Shown here: positions 27,466-37,124 of the stretch, piece after piece
Layout: each line of letters starts with the position of its first letter
Position numbering within the stretch: the first letter of the stretch is position 1
Source: Azotobacter salinestris
GTDB lineage: Bacteria > Pseudomonadota > Gammaproteobacteria > Pseudomonadales > Pseudomonadaceae
Direction of reading: 5' to 3'
Length of the DNA stretch: 64,000 nt
Assembly: GCF_009363155.1 (NCBI RefSeq)
Contig: NZ_CP045302.1
Location: forward strand, 2,959,001 to 3,023,000
Made by a program: the position numbers and the translations under genes
The notes under the pieces: model-generated
The model's database searches: none
What the model was told of the DNA's origin: nothing
The model's input: the letters and a program-made list of their open reading frames with translations, nothing else

Positions 27466-27847
27466 AGTTAGGAAAACCCTGAAGAAGACTTCTCGAGTCT
27501 GGTGAAATATGTCGATTCCACTACCCGAGTTTCCCGATGAAGCAGATGTCCTTCGCCAACGCCGAGTACGCCGGCAAGCGCAAGCAGACCCGCAAGGAGT
27601 TGCTCCTGATCGAGATGGATCAGGTGGTGCCGTGGAAGGGATTGATCGCCCTGATCGAGCGCATTACTCGAAGGGTGCAGGCGGTCGTCCAGCCTATCCG
27701 TTGCTGGCGATGCTGCGTCTGCATCTGATGCAGAACTGGTTCGGCTACAGCGATCCGGCGATGGAGGAGGCGCTGCACGAGACCACCATCCGGCGCCAGT
27801 TTGCCGAGCTGAGCCTGGAAAGCCACTCTCCTCAGCGTCGTCGCCTG
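27466..27847 (+). pseudogene. IS5-family element, 5' fragment with frameshift
   Basis: The left end (GAAAACCCTGAAGAAGACTTC) and first ~100 codons of a transposase, a diverged version of the complete element that follows. From ATG 27537 the frame reads MKQMSFANAEYAGKRKQTRK and VVPWKGLIALIE, then a missing base near 27665 shifts GGRPAYPLLAMLRLHLMQNW and EEALHETTIRRQF into another frame. It stops exactly at the CTAG target of the next element. Confidence 0.8.
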
Positions 27848-27851
27848 CTAG

Positions 27852-29045
27852 GGAAATCCTGAAAAAGACTTCCCGATTCTGGTGAAATACACCCGCTCCC
27901 TTGTCCGAGTTTCCCGATGAAGCAACTGTCCTTCGCCGATGCCGAGTATGCCGGCAAGCGCAAGCAGACCCGCCGCGAGCGCTTCCTGCTCGAGATGGAC
28001 CAGGTGGTGCCGTGGCAGGGGCTGATCGCCCTGATCGAGCCCTACTATCCCAAGGGCGAAGGCGGTCGGCCCGCCTACCCGCTGGCAGCCATGCTGCGCG
28101 TGCACCTGATGCAGAACTGGTTCGGCTACAGCGATCCGGCGATGGAGGAAGCGCTGTACGAAACCACTCTCCTGCGCCAGTTCGCCGGCCTGAGCCTGGA
28201 GCGCATCCCGGACGAAACGACCCTCCTCAACTTCCGTCGCCTGCTGGAGAAGCACGAACTGGCCGGGGGAATACTGGAGGTGATCAACGGCTATCTGGGC
28301 GAGCGCGGACTGTCGCTGCGCCAGGGCACCATTGTCGACGCCACCCTGATCCATGCGCCGAGCTCGACGAAGAACAAGGACGGCAAGCGCGACCCGGAAA
28401 TGCACTCGACGAAGAAGGGCAACCAGTACTACTTCGGCGCAAAAGCTCACATTGGTGCCGACGCTGAGTCGGGTCTGGTGCACAGCGTGGTGGTCACGGC
28501 AGCCAACGTGGCAGATGTCACCCAAGTCGACCAACTGCTGCATGGCGAGGAAAACGTAGTGAGTGCCGATGCGGGCTATACCGGCGTAGAGAAGCGCCCC
28601 GAGCATGAAGGTCGGCAGGTCATCTGGCAGGTCGCGGCCCGGCGCAGTACCTACAAGAAGCATGGCAAGCGTAGCGCCTTATACAAAGCGATCCGCAAGA
28701 TCGAGAAGGCCAAGGCCCAGGTACGAGCCAAGGTCGAACATCCGTTCCGCGTGATCAAGCGCCAGTTTGGCTACACCAAGGTGCGCTTCCGGGGATTGGC
28801 CAAAAACACGTCACAGTTGGTGACGCTGTTCGCCTTGTCGAATCTGTGGATGGCGCGCCGATATTTACTGGCGAATGCAGGAGAGGTGCGCCTGTAATGC
28901 GGGAAACGGTTGCTGCGACGTGCTCGCGGCAGCTAAAAAACGCAGAAACGAGCGGGTGATCTGATCGTTTTTGATCGATTCTCCGCTTTCAAAGTCGGCG
29001 GGGGGCTGAAGTCAGCCAGAAATACATGACTACTTCAGACCATCC
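27852..29045 (+). mobile_element. Complete IS5-family element (1194 bp) with CTAG target duplication
   Basis: Ends GGAAATCCTGAAAAAGAC and, read inward from the right, GGATGGTCTGAAGTAGTC are imperfect inverted repeats. The tetranucleotide CTAG occurs on both sides (27848-27851 and 29046-29049), a typical 4-bp IS5 duplication. Confidence 0.85.
27917..28897 (+). CDS. IS5-family transposase (326 aa)
   Basis: A full-length DDE transposase. The N-terminal DUF772 domain includes GGRPAYPLAAMLRVHLMQNW and DPAMEEALYETTLLRQF. The catalytic Asp segments are GTIVDATLIHAPSS (near residue 138) and SADAGYTGVEKR (near 215). The Glu lies in the RAKVEHPFRVIKRQFGYTKV segment near 275. No frameshift is seen and the flanking target duplication is intact, so this copy is probably recent and active. 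A broken relative lies directly upstream. Confidence 0.92.
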   Translation: MKQLSFADAEYAGKRKQTRRERFLLEMDQVVPWQGLIALIEPYYPKGEGGRPAYPLAAMLRVHLMQNWFGYSDPAMEEALYETTLLRQFAGLSLERIPDETTLLNFRRLLEKHELAGGILEVINGYLGERGLSLRQGTIVDATLIHAPSSTKNKDGKRDPEMHSTKKGNQYYFGAKAHIGADAESGLVHSVVVTAANVADVTQVDQLLHGEENVVSADAGYTGVEKRPEHEGRQVIWQVAARRSTYKKHGKRSALYKAIRKIEKAKAQVRAKVEHPFRVIKRQFGYTKVRFRGLAKNTSQLVTLFALSNLWMARRYLLANAGEVRL

Positions 29046-29048
29046 CTA

Positions 29049-30099
29049 GAGCATTTTTACCTTATTCCGATTCATATCCGGCTGCCTCGAAGTAGTGCCT
29101 GCAGTCCTGTGCAGAGAACTGCGCAATCGCCTCGCCAATGCTCTGCCACAGCTGCGGCACGGTCCGCGCCGCCGCCTTTCTCAGCAGTGCCTTGAGCTTG
29201 GAGAAGGCCATCTCGATTGGGTTCAGGTCGGGGCTATAGGGTGGCAAGTAGCGCAGTGTGGCTCCTGCGCCTTCGATGGCCTGGCGTACCCCCGCTACCT
29301 TGTGGGCCGGTAGGTTGTCCATCACCACGATATCGCCGGGCGTCAGCTCGGGTACCAGAACCTGCCCGACATAGGCCAGGAAGGCCGGGCCGTTCATGGC
29401 GCCATCGAGCACCCGCGGTGCGCTCAGGCCATCCAGCCGCAGGCCGGCGGTAAAGGTCGTGGTTTTCCAGTGGCCGTGGGCTATCGCGGCCCGGCAGCGC
29501 TCGCCGCGAGGGGCCCAGCCCCGCAGGCGGGCCAGGTTCGTCGAAGCGGCGGTTTCGTCGATGAAGATCAGCTTGTGCCAATCGAAACCGGACTGCTCCT
29601 CGATCCATCCCTGTCGGGCTGCCTGGACGTCCGGCCGTTGCTGCTCGGCTGCATGCGCCGTCTTTTTTTGAACGTCATGGCGTGCCGGTCGAGAAACGTC
29701 CACATCGTCGCCAGGCTGACACGGACGCCACGCTCCCGTTCGAGGGGCGCGGCGAGTTCGGCCAGCGTCAGGTCGGGGGTCTGCTCGAGCAGGCCGAGCA
29801 GGTAGTCCGCATGGGGATCGAGCCGCAAGCCCCGGGGCTTACCCTGTCGGCGGGCGACGAGCTCCCCGCCTTCCCGGAAGCGCCGTACCCAGACGATCGC
29901 TGTTGCCGTCCCGACGTCGAATCGCTCGGCGGCCTGCCGAGCCGACAGCCCACCCATGGCCGCGTCGACGACGCGCTGGCGAAGATCCGCACTGTATGCC
30001 CGAGCCATTCCGGTCCCCTTGTCCGAGGGGGAAAGGAGAACCGGAATGACCAGGAAGAGCAACCCCTGTATGTCGAATTCGTATTTTCTAAAAATGCTC
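29049..30099 (-). mobile_element. IS630-family element with GAGCATTTTTA ends (1051 bp)
   Basis: Inverted repeats GAGCATTTTTA at both ends are flanked by TA (29047-29048 and 30100-30101). The left TA is inside the CTAG duplication of the IS5 element, and the right TA is shared with the next IS630 copy. Confidence 0.85.
29062..30008 (-). CDS. IS630-family transposase made by -1 frameshift (two frames)
   Basis: The first frame starts [20 protein letters not shown] at 30008 and encodes the helix-turn-helix part ([20 protein letters not shown]) to [11 protein letters not shown]. The second frame (ending 29062) encodes the DDE domain, with [31 protein letters not shown] and [18 protein letters not shown]. 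They meet at a run of seven A residues (TTCAAAAAAAGACG on the coding strand, near 29670). There a -1 slip joins FKK to [15 protein letters not shown]. This is a programmed frameshift arrangement known in IS630-family elements, not decay. The combined product would be about 315 residues. Confidence 0.82.
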
Positions 30100-30101
30100 T
30101 A

Positions 30102-31284
30102 GTGTGGTGAATCACAAGTTCGCTTCATTATTTCTTTGCAAGGCTCGAGCAGCCCTGCCGACAGAGGCCAGGATTTCACCTGCTCCCTTACGCCAGCGGA
30201 AGGGCCTTGGATTCTGGTTGTAAGTCGCCAGGTAATACTCGATGGACTGCTCGAGATCCTTCACGCTGGTATGGGCCTGGCGCCTTATCCACTTCTGGGT
30301 GAGCATCGAGAAAAAGCGCTCCACCAGATTCAGCCATGACGCGGACGTCGGGGTGAAATGCACGTGATAACGCGGGTGCGCGACAAGCCAGGCGCGCACC
30401 TTGTCGGTCTTGTGCACGGCATAGTTATCCATGATCAGGTGGATGGCCTTGTCGCTCTCGACCGTTTCCTCGATGGCCCTGAGAAACTCCAGGAATTCTG
30501 CGCTGCGGTGACGGCGCTTGAGACGTCCGATCACCTCGCCGGTGGCCACATCCAGGGCGGCAAACAAGGACGTCGTGCCATGGCGCTGATAATCATGGGT
30601 ACGGGTCGCCGGATACCCAGGCTCCAGCGGCAGCCCCGGCTGTGTTCGATTGAGCGCCTGGATCTGGCTTTTCTCATCGACGCACAGTACCAGCGCCTTA
30701 TCCGGCGGATTCAGGTAGAGCCCTACGATATCCTGCACCTTGTCGACAAAGGCAGGATCGGTGGACAGCTTGAAGGTGTGCTCCAGGTGAGGCTTGAGCC
30801 CGAAGGCTCGCCAGATACGCTGTACGCTCGCCGGTGAAATATGGGTGGCCTTGCTCATCCGGCGCGAGCTCCAATGACTGGCATCGTCGGGCCGGGTCTG
30901 CCGCACCCGGTCGACCACTTCCTGGACCTTTTCATCACTGATGCTGCGTGGGCGGCCTGAGCGCGGCTCGTCATTGAGGCCTTGCAGGCCCAAACGGGCG
31001 AAGCGAAGGCGCCACCTCGAAACGGTTTGCGCCGTAATGCCGAGCCGTCGAGCAATGGAAGAGCCGGACTCGCCTCGAGCGCAGGACAGAATGATCTCGG
31101 CGCGCAGCTGCATATCGGCAGGCCCCTTGTGCCTGGCTCGGCGGCGGGTGAGTTCGGCATGCTCGTGTTCGGTCAGTTCGATCCGAACGGCTGGGCGGCC
31201 TGTTTTCATCGCATGCCCTCCGAAAAAACTCTGCCAGCTCCGCGGCAGACAAGACTTATCCTGAGTAGTTGTGATTCACCACAC
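30102..31284 (-). mobile_element. IS630-family element, inverted fourth copy (1183 bp)
   Basis: The same 1183-bp element as the tandem trimer at 11.5-15.1 kb, in the opposite orientation, flanked by TA. Its left TA is shared with the neighbouring GAGCATTTTTA element. Confidence 0.92.
30112..31209 (-). CDS. IS630-family transposase (inverted copy 4)
   Basis: Full-length 365-residue transposase, nearly identical to the three tandem copies; characteristic residue Arg in [11 protein letters not shown]. All catalytic segments ([22 protein letters not shown]) are present. Being inverted relative to the trimer about 15 kb away, it offers homology for inversion of the segment between them, which includes the inositol relic and the pilus operon. 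Confidence 0.92.
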   Translation of the reverse strand: MKTGRPAVRIELTEHEHAELTRRRARHKGPADMQLRAEIILSCARGESGSSIARRLGITAQTVSRWRLRFARLGLQGLNDEPRSGRPRSISDEKVQEVVDRVRQTRPDDASHWSSRRMSKATHISPASVQRIWRAFGLKPHLEHTFKLSTDPAFVDKVQDIVGLYLNPPDKALVLCVDEKSQIQALNRTQPGLPLEPGYPATRTHDYQRHGTTSLFAALDVATGEVIGRLKRRHRSAEFLEFLRAIEETVESDKAIHLIMDNYAVHKTDKVRAWLVAHPRYHVHFTPTSASWLNLVERFFSMLTQKWIRRQAHTSVKDLEQSIEYYLATYNQNPRPFRWRKGAGEILASVGRAARALQRNNEANL

Positions 31285-31377
31285 TAGTATCGATAAGCAA
31301 TGTTCAAATTTTTTCAGAGTGCATGACCAAGAGCTCGGCATTCAAGGGCAGGCACAAGCGCCAAGGTCGTTATCGAC

Positions 31378-31453
31378 TTGTGCATTTGTTCAGCGGGGAA
31401 AATCGAGATTGGGGAGATCAGTGGGCCGGGCGGCCTGGAGGACGACGGCTTCG
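31378..31453 (+). pseudogene. C-terminal remnant of a second RpiR-family regulator
   Basis: The frame reads KIEIGEISGPGGLEDDGFDD followed by DLDW, matching the extreme C-terminus of the intact regulator (EEINEPGGLEDDGFDDLE at 18.5 kb) with one inserted Asp codon and no stop at the same place. It lies at the same distance and orientation relative to the RTX gene as in the first locus, so it marks the end of an inverted duplication. Confidence 0.7.
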
Positions 31454-31498
31454 ACGACGATCTGGATTGGCGGCGGGCGGCGCTTCTCCAGCCAGAAA

Positions 31499-31521
31499 GG
31501 CCCCGGCAAGGTGCCGGGGCC
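31499..31521 (-). terminator. Terminator of the second RTX gene
   Basis: GGCCCCGGCA/TGCCGGGGCC hairpin followed (minus strand) by TTTC, identical to the terminator of the first RTX gene. Confidence 0.72.
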
Positions 31522-31567
31522 GGTCGGGGCGAGGAGGTTGCCCCAGGAGCGGGTGATCCTGCCCGGC

Positions 31568-32737
31568 TCAGACGACGATGTCCGTCAGCGCCAGGCTGTT
31601 CACGCCGGTGAGAGCGATGGCGAAGTCCGCGGCAGTGTTGTTGTCCACGTTGCCGTAGAGCACGCCCTGGTCGAACTTCAGCTGCCCGGCAGCGGAGAAG
31701 TCCGTCGAGCCGGTGAGGAGGGTGCTGAAGGCATTGTCGGCGCCCGTGGCCGTGTTGGCATCCAGCGTCGACAGATCAATCTTGTCTTCGCCCCGGACGA
31801 AGTCGCTGATGACATCCCAGGTGCTGCTGGTCAGGCCCGTGTCGGTGAGCGCGTTGAAGTCGAAGGTATCCTTGCCGGCTCCCCCGATCAGCGTGTCCTT
31901 GCCGGCACCGCCGTCGAGCCAGTCGTCGCCCCGGCCGCCGTCGAGCAGGTCGTTGCCGTTGCCGCCGAAGAGCTGGTCGTCGCCGTTGTCGCCGTAGAGC
32001 TTGTCCTCGCCGTTGTTGCCGTAGAGCTGGTCCTTGCCGTTTTCGCCGCGGAGCAGGTCATTGCCGTTGCCGCCCTCGAGCAGATCATCGCCATTGCCGC
32101 CATAGAGTTCATCCTTGCCGTTCTCGCCCCGGAGCTTGTCGTCGCCGTTGTTGCCCTCGAGCAGGTCGTCGCCGTTGCCGCCATACAGCTCGTCCTGGCC
32201 GTTGTCGCCGTGCATGTGATCGTTGTCGTTACCGCCATAGAGCGTGTCGTTGTTGTCGCCCCCACGCATCTCGTCCTTGCCGTTCTCGCCATAGAGCTTG
32301 TCGTCGCCGTTGTTGCCCTCGAGCAGGTCGTCCCCTTCGCCGCCGTACAGCTCGTCCTGACCGTTCTCACCGTGCATGTGATCGTTGTCGTTGCCACCGT
32401 AGAGTCTGTCGTCGCCATTACCTCCATAGAGGCCATCCTTGCCGTTTTCCCCGTAAAGCTCGTCTTTGCCGTTCTGGCCGTAGAGCGTATCGTCATCGTT
32501 GCCGCCGAAGAGCTTGTCGTCGCCGTTGCCGCCGTCCAACAGATCCTTGCCATCCTGGCCGTAGAGCCGGTCGTTACCGTTTTCGCCGTTCAGCGTGTCG
32601 TCGCCGCGGCCGCCGAAGAGCCAGTCGTTGCCGGCGCGGCCATTGAGCAGATCGTTGCCGCCCAAGCCGTAGATGAAATCGTTGCGGTTGGTACCGTTGA
32701 TGGTGTTGTTACGGTTATCACCGAAGAGTATGGCCAT
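31568..32737 (-). CDS. RTX calcium-binding repeat protein, long paralogue (389 aa)
   Basis: Residues 1-288 are some 32 consecutive RTX nonapeptides in strict 9-residue register. The last 100 residues (from DTFDFNAL, with VISDFVRGEDKIDLSTL) are identical to those of the paralogue at 17556-18401. Inside the repeat tract a 54-residue block of six nonapeptides (beginning GGNDNDHMHG) occurs twice in a row near residues 110-217. Like its paralogue it lacks any catalytic domain and should be a type I-secreted, calcium-folded extracellular protein. A TAAGTAGGGAG ribosome region precedes the ATG and is conserved between the two loci. No transporter genes are nearby. Confidence 0.88.
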   Translation of the reverse strand: MAILFGDNRNNTINGTNRNDFIYGLGGNDLLNGRAGNDWLFGGRGDDTLNGENGNDRLYGQDGKDLLDGGNGDDKLFGGNDDDTLYGQNGKDELYGENGKDGLYGGNGDDRLYGGNDNDHMHGENGQDELYGGEGDDLLEGNNGDDKLYGENGKDEMRGGDNNDTLYGGNDNDHMHGDNGQDELYGGNGDDLLEGNNGDDKLRGENGKDELYGGNGDDLLEGGNGNDLLRGENGKDQLYGNNGEDKLYGDNGDDQLFGGNGNDLLDGGRGDDWLDGGAGKDTLIGGAGKDTFDFNALTDTGLTSSTWDVISDFVRGEDKIDLSTLDANTATGADNAFSTLLTGSTDFSAAGQLKFDQGVLYGNVDNNTAADFAIALTGVNSLALTDIVV

Positions 32738-34272
32738 GACTTTTGCTCCCTACTTATTAACGCCAGGGGATGTCTTGCCTGCTGGCATATTTGTTCCGGG
32801 TTCTTTCAAACAATAGGAATCTGCCGACCAGGTTGGTCGGTAGTTCTGTGCTGAAACTCGGCAGGGAGCAAGAATAGCCAGACCCTCTCCATCTGCAGAA
32901 AAAAGTCGAATGTATTCTGAGGCGCCCGATATTCGGTCGGCAGAGAAGCGGAATACGCAATTTTAATTGCCCGAGGTAATAATGTGCATATCGGCTAATT
33001 ATGTCGACCGCTTTGTTTGCTGGCGGTTTGCTGGTCGTGGATGGAAAGCGAAGCCGATGCTGTCGATAACCGTCCGGCAGAAAAACCGGCAGGCGCTGAG
33101 TTGGCTCGGCGGACGAGAATAGTTGCATGGCGAATGGCTATTAAATGGCTGGCGGAATCTTTGCAGCGCTCCTTCATACTTCTCGCTGTGTTGGCAGGAG
33201 CCCTGTATCTCGAGGGTTACGGCTTGACTGGCGGTCTGCTGGAGGCCTCTGCCGGTGCACTTGCTGCCTGGCGCAAGTACCCGTTTCGTATACTTTCCGC
33301 AGGTGGGAAAAGAGGCGGAGTCATTACGGCAGGTTTGCTTGTCGACACTTTTTGCAAGTGTTGCCAGCTTGCCGGATAGCATTGTCCAGTAAGCTCGATG
33401 CTGGCTGATAGTTGCAGCTGGAGCGGGTTTGCAAGCGTGGTTTCTGCCTGCCATCCAGGCAGGCAAAGTTTCCCTTCAGAACGCTGCGGTGTGCGGATTA
33501 TATTTACAGATTGAATATTGCGATGATCGGCGAGATTTTTCTCGGAAGCCGGCAAGTGGGTTGCCGAGCTTCGAGTTGGAGTAGTGCGGTGACGGGCGAA
33601 TAATTGATGGGCGAAAATTCGCAACGGAGCCTTGCATACCTTGCTTCAATGTTTTCTTTGCGCCGGCGAATATTGTTCGAGGACATCCGGCGATAGGGCG
33701 GCGAGCCTGTTGTTCGAATGGCGGGCGCCGCAAGCCAATGGCCGCCCGTTGCGGGGCCGAAGCGGGAGGCCGTCGTGACACGGCCGATCGCCCAGGCGCA
33801 GAAAACCCGCATTGCTCGGATTCGGGCCGGGTTATTGGTAAGATTTCCAAAATATTGCTGTGGAAATCCGCCCATGCGGGTGCCTGCCCGTGCCCTCGCG
33901 GCCGCCAACGCAGCATGGGTTGCTCCCCAGGCGCCATTCCGTACGCCAGAACGGTCTTGTCCGCCCTTTGTCCTGCTCCTTGGCTGGAGCGATCGAGCGG
34001 ATACCATTCATTGAGCGGGATCATGGGATGCAAGCGAACGGACAGACCCCTGGCGCCGTCGAAGGGAACGCGCGGGAATGATCCCGCGATCTCGACCTTC
34101 GCGCCGAATAACCGAACGACAGGAACTGCTCGCGCCCGCCGGCCCGCCGGCCAAGGCGCCGAGCCCGACACAGGACACCCGGAACCATGAATAGAAAGAG
34201 CAAGACCGGCTCGCCATACCACGCCAGGCGAAGCAGCAACCACCCCCGGCCGCAGGACTGAGGAGACGAGCC
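32738..34272. other. 1.5-kb region without a supportable gene
   Basis: The part next to the RTX gene (to about 32760) resembles the upstream region of the other RTX gene and should hold its promoter. The rest is of mixed, lower-GC composition with several short open frames on both strands. None has family resemblance and a convincing ribosome site together. It may be decayed sequence. The last bases (GAGGAG at 34261) belong to the tpiA ribosome site. Confidence 0.5.
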
Positions 34273-35028
<756 letters not shown>

Positions 35029-35057
35029 CGGCTTCGCGCCAGACTGTCCCGGATACA

Positions 35058-35100
35058 GCGCCCCTCTCCTCCGGCCCCGCTCCCCGAGGGAGAGGGGCGC
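35058..35100. terminator. Strong hairpin after tpiA
   Basis: A perfect 12-bp stem GCGCCCCTCTCC/GGAGAGGGGCGC with a 19-base loop lies 30 bp after the tpiA stop. There is no T-tract, so termination is likely but not certain. The remaining bases to 35412 hold no gene. Confidence 0.5.
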
Positions 35101-35412
35101 AGGACATTGACTGCCTCTGCGTACCCCGACTTTCCGTTTCTCCCGCCCATGCAAGAATTGGTATTCAGGCAGACGCTATCCGGTGGTCGCGCCGCAGGCG
35201 TCCAACCGCCCCGGGAGCTGGCTCCATGGGTATGACGACGATCCTGAATGTCGTCCGACAGCGTATCGAACGGGAGGTCTTGAGCCATACGGGACTGGCC
35301 ATCGGCGGCGTGGATTACCAGGCGCACACAAGAGGCTCGGCCTCGCGCCGCCCCGCTGACAGCGCCCCGACGGCCCTGCAGCGGCAGGCCGGAAGACCGG
35401 CCCGCCGCACGG

Positions 35413-36714
35413 CTACACGGCTGCGGCGCCCTCGCGCGGCGCGGCGGTTTCGCTCTCGGGCACACCGCCGGGCGAGGCGTCCTCGAAGCGGTCGACCCGG
35501 CGCAGCGACTTGAAGCCCCACATCCAGCCTCCCGTCACTGTCAGCGTGCACACCGCCCCCAGCACCGCCGCCGGCACCGTGCCGAACCAGGCGGCGCTGC
35601 TGCCGGCGCGGAACTCGCCCAGCTCGTTGGAGGAGCCGATGAACAGCATGTTCACCGCGTTGACCCGCCCGCGCATGGCATCCGGGGTGGAGAACTGGAT
35701 CAGCGAGGAGCGGATGTACATGCTGACCATGTCCGCCGCGCCAGCCACCAGCAGCGCCAGGAAGGACAGCCAGAACAGGCTGGACAGGGCGAAGACCAGG
35801 TTGGCCAGGCCGAACAGCGCGACCGCGGCGAACATGGTCATGCCGACGTGCCGGTCGAAGGGCCGCACGCTCAGGTAGAGGCCGACCAGCACCTCGCCGA
35901 TGGCCATGGCGCTGCGCAGCGCGCCGAGCCCTTCCGGGCCGACCTGCAAAACCTCCTGGGCGTAGATCGGCAGCAGCGCCACCACGCCGCCGAGCAGTAC
36001 GGCGAACAGGTCCAGGGAGATGGTGCCGAGGATGATCGGCCGCGAGCGGATGAAGTCGATGCCGGCGGTGAAGCGCTGCCAGGCGGTCGCCTCCAGGGTC
36101 TTCGGCGGCTCGGCGAAGCTCACCGGCACCCAGGGCAGCAGGCCCAGCGCGAGGGCGAAGCCGGCCAGGCACAGCGTGTAGCTCAGGGCGCCGCCGCCCA
36201 GCGCGTAGAGCCCGCCGCCGAGCAGCGGCCCGGCGATGGTGGCGCCGCGCATGATCATGCTGTTGGCGGCGATCGCCGCGGCCAGCCGCTCGCGCGGCAC
36301 GATCTGCGGCAGCAGACTCTGCAGGGCCGGGCCGATGAAGGCGCGGGCGCAGCCGAACAGCGCCAGTACCGCATAGATCGCCAGGGTGTTCTGCGCGCCG
36401 CTCAGCGACAGCCAGAGCAGCAGACTGCTGCACAGGGCGCCGACCACCCAGCTGGCGGCGAGGATGCGCTTGCGGTCGTAGCGGTCGATCAGATCGCCGG
36501 CCGGCAGCAACAGCAGCAGCATGGGAACGAACTGGGCCAGCCCGGCATAGGCCAGCGACAGCGGATCGCGGGTCATGTCGTAGACCTGCCAGGCCACCAC
36601 CACGGCCTGGATCTGCAGGGCGCAGACGGCGCCGAGACGGGCGATCAGAAAGGGCAGGAAACCGGGATGACGGTAGACGCTGGAGCCGGATCCGGAGGAA
36701 AGCGCAGGGGACAC
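35413..36714 (-). CDS. MFS transporter (EntS/MFS_3-like exporter)
   Basis: A 433-residue major facilitator with about 12 hydrophobic segments. The first loop carries DLIDRYDRKRILAASW, a form of the MFS motif between TM2 and TM3. The line FGCARAFIGPALQSLLPQIV and the central loop before WQRFTAGIDFIRSRP resemble the MFS_3/EntS group, which includes siderophore exporters. Substrate is unknown. The open frame extends to 36945, but similarity starts only around HPGFLPFLIARLGAV. The GTG at 36714 (VSPALSSGSG) is therefore preferred, without a clear ribosome site. The gene converges with tpiA. Confidence 0.8.
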   Translation of the reverse strand: MSPALSSGSGSSVYRHPGFLPFLIARLGAVCALQIQAVVVAWQVYDMTRDPLSLAYAGLAQFVPMLLLLLPAGDLIDRYDRKRILAASWVVGALCSSLLLWLSLSGAQNTLAIYAVLALFGCARAFIGPALQSLLPQIVPRERLAAAIAANSMIMRGATIAGPLLGGGLYALGGGALSYTLCLAGFALALGLLPWVPVSFAEPPKTLEATAWQRFTAGIDFIRSRPIILGTISLDLFAVLLGGVVALLPIYAQEVLQVGPEGLGALRSAMAIGEVLVGLYLSVRPFDRHVGMTMFAAVALFGLANLVFALSSLFWLSFLALLVAGAADMVSMYIRSSLIQFSTPDAMRGRVNAVNMLFIGSSNELGEFRAGSSAAWFGTVPAAVLGAVCTLTVTGGWMWGFKSLRRVDRFEDASPGGVPESETAAPREGAAAV

Positions 36715-36911
36715 GTCGATACTCGCAGGCAAGGGATGAAGGGGAGGGCGCCGCTCCGCATGCCGCTGTCCGCAGGCAGCCGGCGGAGGACATGGTTTGT
36801 TACAACAGGGTGACACCGTCCGGCGTGCTTTCCAACCGCCAGGACGAGGTAGTGGGCGATTAGCGGCGAAAATCCGAGGCGAAATGTCGCATCTCATGAG
36901 CTGGGTCAATA

Positions 36912-36938
36912 TTGACAAGCGTGAGCGCTTGCTAGATT
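36912..36938 (+). promoter_or_regulatory. Possible promoter with inverted repeat before the 50-aa gene
   Basis: A perfect -35 hexamer TTGACA (36912-36917) overlaps the inverted repeat CAAGCG-TGAG-CGCTTG (36916-36931), followed by TAGATT at 36933. The spacing of 15 is short, so the -10 is uncertain. The repeat may be an operator. Confidence 0.35.
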
Positions 36939-36971
36939 CGAGCACGTCACCACGCCAAGGAGGGCAACCTC

Positions 36972-37124
36972 ATGCTGATCTCTATCGTTCTCACCGTCGT
37001 GTTCGCCTGCTTCAGCCTGTTCGTGGCCGGCCTGTGCCTCGGACGCTGGATGCGTTCCTCGTCCGAGCGGACGGCGAACGTGCCCCACATGAACATGCGG
37101 GGCGTAGCGGACCATATCCGCTGA
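36972..37124 (+). CDS. Small single-pass membrane protein (50 aa)
   Basis: A 50-codon gene with a near-perfect ribosome site (AAGGAGG, 8 bases before ATG). The protein has one hydrophobic segment LISIVLTVVFACFSLFVAGL (residues 2-21) followed by a basic CLGRWMRSSSERT and a short polar tail NVPHMNMRGVADHIR, suggesting an inner-membrane microprotein with its tail in the cytoplasm. Function unknown; I do not recognise the family. It is followed by tRNA-Arg on the other strand. Confidence 0.65.
   Translation: MLISIVLTVVFACFSLFVAGLCLGRWMRSSSERTANVPHMNMRGVADHIR

Noticed and set aside
29062-30008. Reading this IS630 transposase as a decayed pseudogene
   Set aside because: The two frames meet at a seven-A slippery run and are otherwise intact, which fits programmed frameshifting.
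31600-32700. CRISPR-like regular repeats in the DNA
   Set aside because: Periodicity is 27 bp without spacers and in frame with RTX nonapeptides; it is coding repeat.
31271-32854. Long open frame antisense to the RTX gene, rich in Val and Ala (527 codons)
   Set aside because: It is the mirror of the nonapeptide repeat tract; the regular composition keeps the opposite frame open. The same happens at 17505-18458. No ribosome site or family resemblance.
33017-33379. 120-codon plus-strand frame with a hydrophobic segment in the 1.5-kb gap
   Set aside because: No ribosome site, no recognisable family and atypical composition; not enough to call a gene.
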